Positions 63,659 through 64,000 of a stretch of 64,000 bases of DNA are shown here, piece by piece. The stretch's first letter is position 1; each line of letters begins with the position of its first letter. The stretch is from the NCBI RefSeq assembly GCF_030547005.1, contig NZ_JAUOPN010000017.1, positions 20,843 to 84,842 of the forward strand. The letters run 5' to 3'. The notes beneath the pieces are model-generated. The model saw nothing but the letters and a program-made list of their open reading frames with translations, searched no databases and had not been told where the DNA came from. The position numbers and the translations under genes were made by a program. Source of the DNA: Maribacter sp. 1_MG-2023 (GTDB lineage Bacteria; Bacteroidota; Bacteroidia; Flavobacteriales; Flavobacteriaceae).

Positions 63659-63928
63659 ATGACCAAATCTGAGATAAAAAAATATTATAAAATAATTGGA
63701 TATGTAAATGCTATATTAAGCTTACTTTATCTCTTATTTTCTATTGAAAATTAATTGATTGAACGATTTTTTTTTGTAATCACAATCAATATCGTATATA
63801 ACATGATGTACTTTTTCTTTGCTGGAATATATAAAGGCACAATGTGGACACGCAATCACAATAAATTCAATAAGAATATTGGCGGAATAATGCTTCGGAT
63901 TTTTGCTTTTTCTGGTATGTTGGTGTAG
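63659..63928 (+). pseudogene. small membrane-protein gene split by one in-frame TAA
   Basis: ATG at 63659 opens KSEIKKYYKIIGYVNAILSL and a TAA at 63752 ends it after 31 residues. Without any shift of frame the reading continues from 63755 for 57 more codons: ITINIVYNMMYFFFAGIYKG, a basic loop and IGGIMLRIFAFSGML, to TAG at 63926. The whole would be about 89 residues with two or three membrane helices. One nonsense mutation explains it. Confidence 0.45.
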
Positions 63929-64000
63929 GCTTCCCCTTCTTAGGACACCTCTAAATTCGATAAATAATTATTATTTAGGTCAGATTTGATGAAGAATTTA

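Noticed and set aside
1..64000. CRISPR arrays, tRNA, rRNA and intact insertion sequences
   Set aside because: No regularly spaced direct repeats, cloverleaf sequences, rRNA stretches or transposase genes were seen.

Overview
The window looks like a chromosomal segment of a marine member of the Flavobacteriaceae (Bacteroidota). It is AT-rich and almost without Shine-Dalgarno sites, and several genes carry the flavobacterial promoter element TAnnTTTG. It encodes a short 287-residue Bacteroidota-type RpoD, a PL7 alginate lyase and many flavobacterial families (YaiO barrel, DUF6155, Crp/Fnr proteins). The genus is an inference; Maribacter-, Zobellia- or Arenibacter-like organisms would fit. No rRNA, tRNA, CRISPR array or intact insertion sequence was seen.

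Layout. 1-12.2 kb: a plus-strand run of redox and detoxification genes (GMC oxidoreductase, metallo-beta-lactamase-fold hydrolase, two double-NTF2 proteins, SAM methyltransferase, DUF4405 membrane protein, NmrA-type reductase, siderophore-interacting flavoprotein, nitrilase, zinc-free alcohol dehydrogenase) that ends in a Crp/Fnr regulator and a DUF3995 protein. 12.2-13.3 kb: PL7 alginate lyase lipoprotein. 13.5-16.9 kb: a thiamin salvage operon thiM-thiE-tenA-thiD followed by a Crp/Fnr gene. 17-22 kb: a decayed gene, another Crp/Fnr, RidA, and a convergent pair of PLP enzymes for sulfur amino acids. 22.2-27.8 kb: an accessory stretch with dispersed repeats, a truncated SDR remnant, membrane proteins, a TlpA-type thioredoxin and an unrecognised 616-residue protein that looks like a degenerate HD domain fused to a PD-(D/E)XK nuclease. 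27.8-36.2 kb: mostly minus-strand metabolic genes and a helicase. 36.4-38 kb: rpoD, then a 750-base gap holding two tandem paralogous micro-ORFs on the minus strand and the start of a third. 38-48.9 kb: a GDPD-type phosphodiesterase convergent with a six-gene minus-strand operon (hybrid kinase, response regulator, HEAT-repeat membrane protein, processive GT2, LtaS-like phosphoglycerol transferase, YaiO barrel). 49-64 kb: dipeptidase, thioesterase, cysE-cysM, corA, truA, an OmpR-type two-component system, a MoxR/VWA pair, a DUF1853 protein and small or broken genes at the right edge.

How genes work together. ThiM, ThiE, TenA and ThiD rebuild thiamin from its thiazole and pyrimidine parts. CysE and CysM make cysteine. 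The kinase-to-YaiO operon reads as a signal-controlled machine that makes, decorates and exports an envelope glycan, with the neighbouring GDPD protein a possible trimming enzyme.

The main unusual signals are the micro-ORF family next to rpoD, the HD/nuclease-like protein, a bipartite intergenic motif with near-constant 55-57-base spacing upstream of at least four genes, hairpin leaders shared between genes, and three genes whose coding-like N-termini begin with AUA, AUU or AUC instead of a usual start codon, two of them directly beside dispersed repeats.
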